A DNA stretch of 7,734 nucleotides, taken from positions 1 through 7,734 of the forward strand of contig JBOHBN010000134.1 in assembly GCA_050698355.1 (NCBI GenBank). The letters are read 5' to 3'. Below are positions 5,468 to 7,734 of this stretch, in pieces (position 1 is the stretch's first letter; the number at the start of each line of letters is the position of its first letter). The notes beneath the pieces were generated by a model. It made no database searches and had not been told where the DNA came from. It saw only the letters and a list, made by a program, of their open reading frames with translations. Made by a program: the position numbers and the translations under genes. This DNA comes from JBOHBN01 sp050698355. Its GTDB lineage: Bacteria; Actinomycetota; Actinomycetes; Streptosporangiales; WHST01.

Positions 5468-6526
5468 ATGCCACGCACCATCACGCTCGCGGTCATCCCA
5501 GGCGACGGCATCGGGCCCGAGGTGGCCGCCGAGGCCAGGCGCGTCGTGGAAGCGGCGTTGTCCGGCGACGATGCCAAGCTCGAGTCGGTCGAGTACGACC
5601 TCGGGGCCACGCGCTACCTGAAGTCGGGCGAGGTGCTGCCCGACAGTGTTCTCGAAGAGCTCCGCGGCACCGACGGCATCCTGCTCGGCGCCGTCGGTGA
5701 CCCGCGGGTCGCGCCCGGCGTACTCGAGCGCGGCTTGCTGCTGCGCCTGCGGTTCGCGTTCGAGCACTACGTGAACCTGCGGCCGGTGCGGCTATTCCCC
5801 GGCGTGCCCTGCCCGCTCGCCGAGGTCGAGGCCGAGGACATCGACATGCTCGTCGTACGGGAGGGCACCGAGGGCCCGTACATCGGCAGCGGCGGCTACC
5901 TGCGGCACGGCACCCCGCAGGAGGTCGCGACGCAGGACAGCGTCAACACCGCGTTCGGCGTGGAACGGGTCGCCCGGTACGCGTTCACCCGTGCCCAGCA
6001 GCGCCCGCGCCGGCACATCACCCTGGTGCACAAGACGAATGTGCTGACCTACGCGGGTGACCTGTGGACCCGCGCCGTCGCCCGCGTCGGCGCGGAGTTC
6101 GCCGACGTCACCGTCGAATACCAGCACGTCGACGCCGCCTCGATGTTCTTCGTCTCGGATCCGAAGCGCTTCGACGTCGTGCTCACCGACAACCTGTTCG
6201 GCGACATCCTCACCGACCTCGGCGCGGCGATCGCCGGTGGCATCGGCCTCGCTGCGAGCGGCAACGTCAACCCCGAGAAGGCGTACCCGAGCATGTTCGA
6301 GCCGGTGCACGGCTCGGCTCCCGATATCGCGGGGCAGGGCAAGGCTGACCCGACCGCGGCGATCCTCTCCGCGGTGCTGTTGCTCGACCACCTCGGCTAC
6401 CCGGCCGCCGCGCGCCGGGTCGAGCGCGCGGTCGGCCAGGACATCGCCGAGCGCGGCTCGGAGTGGCAGGCCCGGTCGACCCAGGAGGTTGGTATGGACG
6501 TCGCCGAGATCGTCGCGGCCACGTAG
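5468..6526 (+). CDS. leuB: 3-isopropylmalate dehydrogenase
   Basis: 352 aa, full length for the actinobacterial enzyme. It oxidises and decarboxylates (2R,3S)-3-isopropylmalate to 2-oxoisocaproate with NAD+, the third step of leucine synthesis, in the cytoplasm. Visible motifs are GDGIGPE (12-18), substrate arginines in LRLR (R93, R95), NLRP (R105) and VVREGTEGPYIG (R131), catalytic Y138 and K189 (HKTNVLTYAGDLW), and metal-binding aspartates D222, D246 and D250 (LTDNLFGDILTDLGAAIAGG). HGSAPDIAGQG carries D286, the aspartate that selects NAD+ over NADP+ in this family. The ATG at 5468 gives the standard N-terminus directly before the first beta strand. ilvE follows 51 bp downstream on the same strand and belongs to the same pathway. 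Isocitrate dehydrogenase is unlikely because the isopropylmalate-type residues and NAD-type aspartate are present. Confidence 0.96.
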   Translation: MPRTITLAVIPGDGIGPEVAAEARRVVEAALSGDDAKLESVEYDLGATRYLKSGEVLPDSVLEELRGTDGILLGAVGDPRVAPGVLERGLLLRLRFAFEHYVNLRPVRLFPGVPCPLAEVEAEDIDMLVVREGTEGPYIGSGGYLRHGTPQEVATQDSVNTAFGVERVARYAFTRAQQRPRRHITLVHKTNVLTYAGDLWTRAVARVGAEFADVTVEYQHVDAASMFFVSDPKRFDVVLTDNLFGDILTDLGAAIAGGIGLAASGNVNPEKAYPSMFEPVHGSAPDIAGQGKADPTAAILSAVLLLDHLGYPAAARRVERAVGQDIAERGSEWQARSTQEVGMDVAEIVAAT

Positions 6527-6552
6527 CCCTCACGGGTTCGTAGGACGTCCAA

Positions 6553-6574
6553 GTAAACCGCTGCTACCGTTTAC
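6553..6574 (+). promoter_or_regulatory. ilvE promoter with inverted repeat over the -10 box
   Basis: TACCGT (6565-6570) is a TANNNT-type -10 box, seven bases before the ilvE ATG (6578), again implying a leaderless or nearly leaderless message. The arms GTAAAC (6553-6558) and GTTTAC (6569-6574) form a perfect 6-bp inverted repeat with a 10-bp spacer that straddles this box. Its position suits an operator for a dimeric regulator. A further palindrome GGACGTCC (6543-6550) lies just upstream. No good Shine-Dalgarno is seen before ATG. Confidence 0.4.
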
Positions 6575-6577
6575 GTC

Positions 6578-7684
6578 ATGTCAGCAGCGGCGCAGTCGTC
6601 CATCTCGATCGAGCTCAAGCCCACCACGTCGCCGGTGGCGGCGGCCGAGCGCGAAGCCGTACTCCGCGCCCCCGGGTTCGGGCAGCACTTCACCGACCAC
6701 ATGGTCGTCATCGAGTGGGAGCAGGACCGCGGCTGGTACGACGGGGTGCTCCGGCCGTACGCGCCGTTCTCGCTCGACCCGGCCACGGCGGTCATCCACT
6801 ACGCGCAGTCCATCTTCGAGGGCTACAAGGCGTACCGCCAGCCGGACGGTTCGATCCGCACCTTCAGGCCGGACGCGAACGCCCGCCGCATGCAGCGGTC
6901 CGCGCAGCGGATGGCGCTGCCCGGGCTGCCCGTGGACACGTTCATCGAGGCGGGCGACACCCTCATCCGCACCGACAACGAGTGGGTGCCGTCGGCGGCT
7001 GGGATGAGCCTGTACGTGCGCCCGTTCATGTTCGCCTCGGATGTGTTCCTCGGCGTTCGCCCGGGTGCGCACATCACGTTCAGCGTCATCGCCTCGCCGG
7101 CGGCGTCGTACTTCGGCGGCGGCGCCAAGCCCGTCTCCATCTGGCTGTCGCAGAAGTACACGCGGGCCGCGCAAGGCGGCACGGGCGCGGCGAAGTGTTC
7201 CGGCAACTACGCGGCCAGCCTCGTCGCGCAGCGGGAAGCGACGGCGCACGGGTGCGACCAGGTCGTGTTCGTCGACACGGTCGAGCTGAAGTGGGTCGAC
7301 GAGCTCGGCGGCATGAACATCTGCTTCGTGTTCTCCGACGGCCGGCTGGTCACGCCGCCGACCACGGGCACCATCCTCGAGGGCGTCACCCGCGCATCGG
7401 TGCTGGAGCTGGCCGGCGATCTCGGTCTCAAGCCAGAGGAACGGCCGGTGTCGGTCGACGAGTGGCGTGAGGGTGTGGAGTCCGGCGCGATCAGCGAGGT
7501 GTTCGCATGCGGCACGGCCGCGGTGCTCACCCCGATCGGCGAGCTGCGCTGGGAGGGCGGTCAGGTCGACAGCGCGCCGGGCGGGGTCGAGGGCCCGGTG
7601 ACCGCACAGCTGCGCGACGCGCTCACCGGCATCCAGACCGGCACCAAGCCCGACGCCCGCGGCTGGATGCACCAGGTCTGCTGA
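6578..7684 (+). CDS. ilvE: Branched-chain amino acid aminotransferase
   Basis: 368 aa, a complete fold-type IV PLP aminotransferase of the longer BCAT type found in actinobacteria. It interconverts leucine, isoleucine and valine with their 2-oxo acids using glutamate/2-oxoglutarate, the last step of their synthesis and first of their breakdown. Motifs in order: SIFEGYKAYR (79-87) and TFRPDANARRM, YVRPFMF (146-152) with R148, GGTGAAKCSGNYAASLVAQ with K206 as the PLP-binding lysine, KWVDELGGMNICFVF with E242 expected at the pyridine nitrogen, TTGTILEGVTR and EVFACGTAAVLTPIG with T313 near the cofactor phosphate. The ATG at 6578 yields the usual short polar N-terminus. It follows leuB by 51 bp and may be read both from its own promoter and by readthrough. 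D-amino acid aminotransferase and aminodeoxychorismate lyase are excluded by length and BCAT motifs. Confidence 0.97.
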   Translation: MSAAAQSSISIELKPTTSPVAAAEREAVLRAPGFGQHFTDHMVVIEWEQDRGWYDGVLRPYAPFSLDPATAVIHYAQSIFEGYKAYRQPDGSIRTFRPDANARRMQRSAQRMALPGLPVDTFIEAGDTLIRTDNEWVPSAAGMSLYVRPFMFASDVFLGVRPGAHITFSVIASPAASYFGGGAKPVSIWLSQKYTRAAQGGTGAAKCSGNYAASLVAQREATAHGCDQVVFVDTVELKWVDELGGMNICFVFSDGRLVTPPTTGTILEGVTRASVLELAGDLGLKPEERPVSVDEWREGVESGAISEVFACGTAAVLTPIGELRWEGGQVDSAPGGVEGPVTAQLRDALTGIQTGTKPDARGWMHQVC

Positions 7685-7718
7685 TCCGGACCGTCCCTGG
7701 CAACGTGTCAGTACCTCA

Positions 7719-7734
7719 GCCCGCTATAGCGGGC
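7719..7734 (+). terminator. Perfect 16-bp palindrome after ilvE, possible terminator stem
   Basis: GCCCGCTATAGCGGGC is self-complementary over its whole length and begins 34 bases after the ilvE stop codon. As RNA it would fold to a GC-rich stem of about 6 bp with a 4-base loop. The window ends at its last base, so a T-run, a longer stem or another role cannot be assessed. Confidence 0.45.

Noticed and set aside
5256..5474. A 72-codon minus-strand frame with a hydrophobic stretch (YYPLLAVAPVVAVV) starting over the leuB start.
   Set aside because: It would overlap the leuB start and promoter antisense, has no ribosome binding site I can support, and the hydrophobic run is a typical artefact of reading GC-rich DNA in this frame.
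6581..7672. A 363-codon minus-strand frame antisense to ilvE.
   Set aside because: Shadow of ilvE, whose own frame carries all BCAT motifs.

Overview
The window looks like chromosomal DNA from a high-GC Gram-positive bacterium (Actinomycetota). Genuine genes end their codons almost always in G or C, a GTG start and several apparently leaderless starts occur, and the proteins read like actinobacterial family members. I cannot name a genus from sequence alone.

Left part (minus strand, about 1-4272): a large secreted glycoside hydrolase of family GH116 (1079 aa) with a twin-arginine export signal and a carbohydrate-binding-like beta-sandwich inserted in its N-terminal domain. Its promoter region carries a near-perfect LacI-family operator (3336-3351) where transcription should start, so it is probably a sugar-inducible scavenging enzyme. 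The regulator is not in the window. Just upstream, on the same strand, lies a Cof-type HAD phosphatase gene. The 139-bp gap between the two holds an 18-bp direct repeat and a small hairpin.

Middle part (about 4273-5467): a decayed stretch. It holds the wreck of a drug-export-type ABC-2 transporter on the minus strand. The ATPase has lost its Q-loop region and changes frame, then runs straight into a few residues of a permease whose true C-terminus lies in a third frame. The next roughly 480 bp have no convincing gene, only a GC-rich inverted repeat and one possible 35-aa small protein. DNA here is visibly less GC-rich than in the flanking genes.

Right part (plus strand, 5468-7684): leuB (3-isopropylmalate dehydrogenase) followed by ilvE (branched-chain aminotransferase). 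LeuB catalyses the oxidative decarboxylation in leucine synthesis, and IlvE catalyses the final transamination of leucine, isoleucine and valine. The 51-bp gap between them holds a TANNNT -10 element 7 nt before the ilvE start and a GTAAAC/GTTTAC inverted repeat. A perfect 16-bp palindrome at the right edge may be the start of a terminator.

I see no CRISPR array, tRNA, rRNA, insertion sequence, phage gene or defence system. The most interesting points are the domain architecture and LacI-type control of the GH116 enzyme, the three-frame transporter relic, and the recurrent leaderless gene starts.
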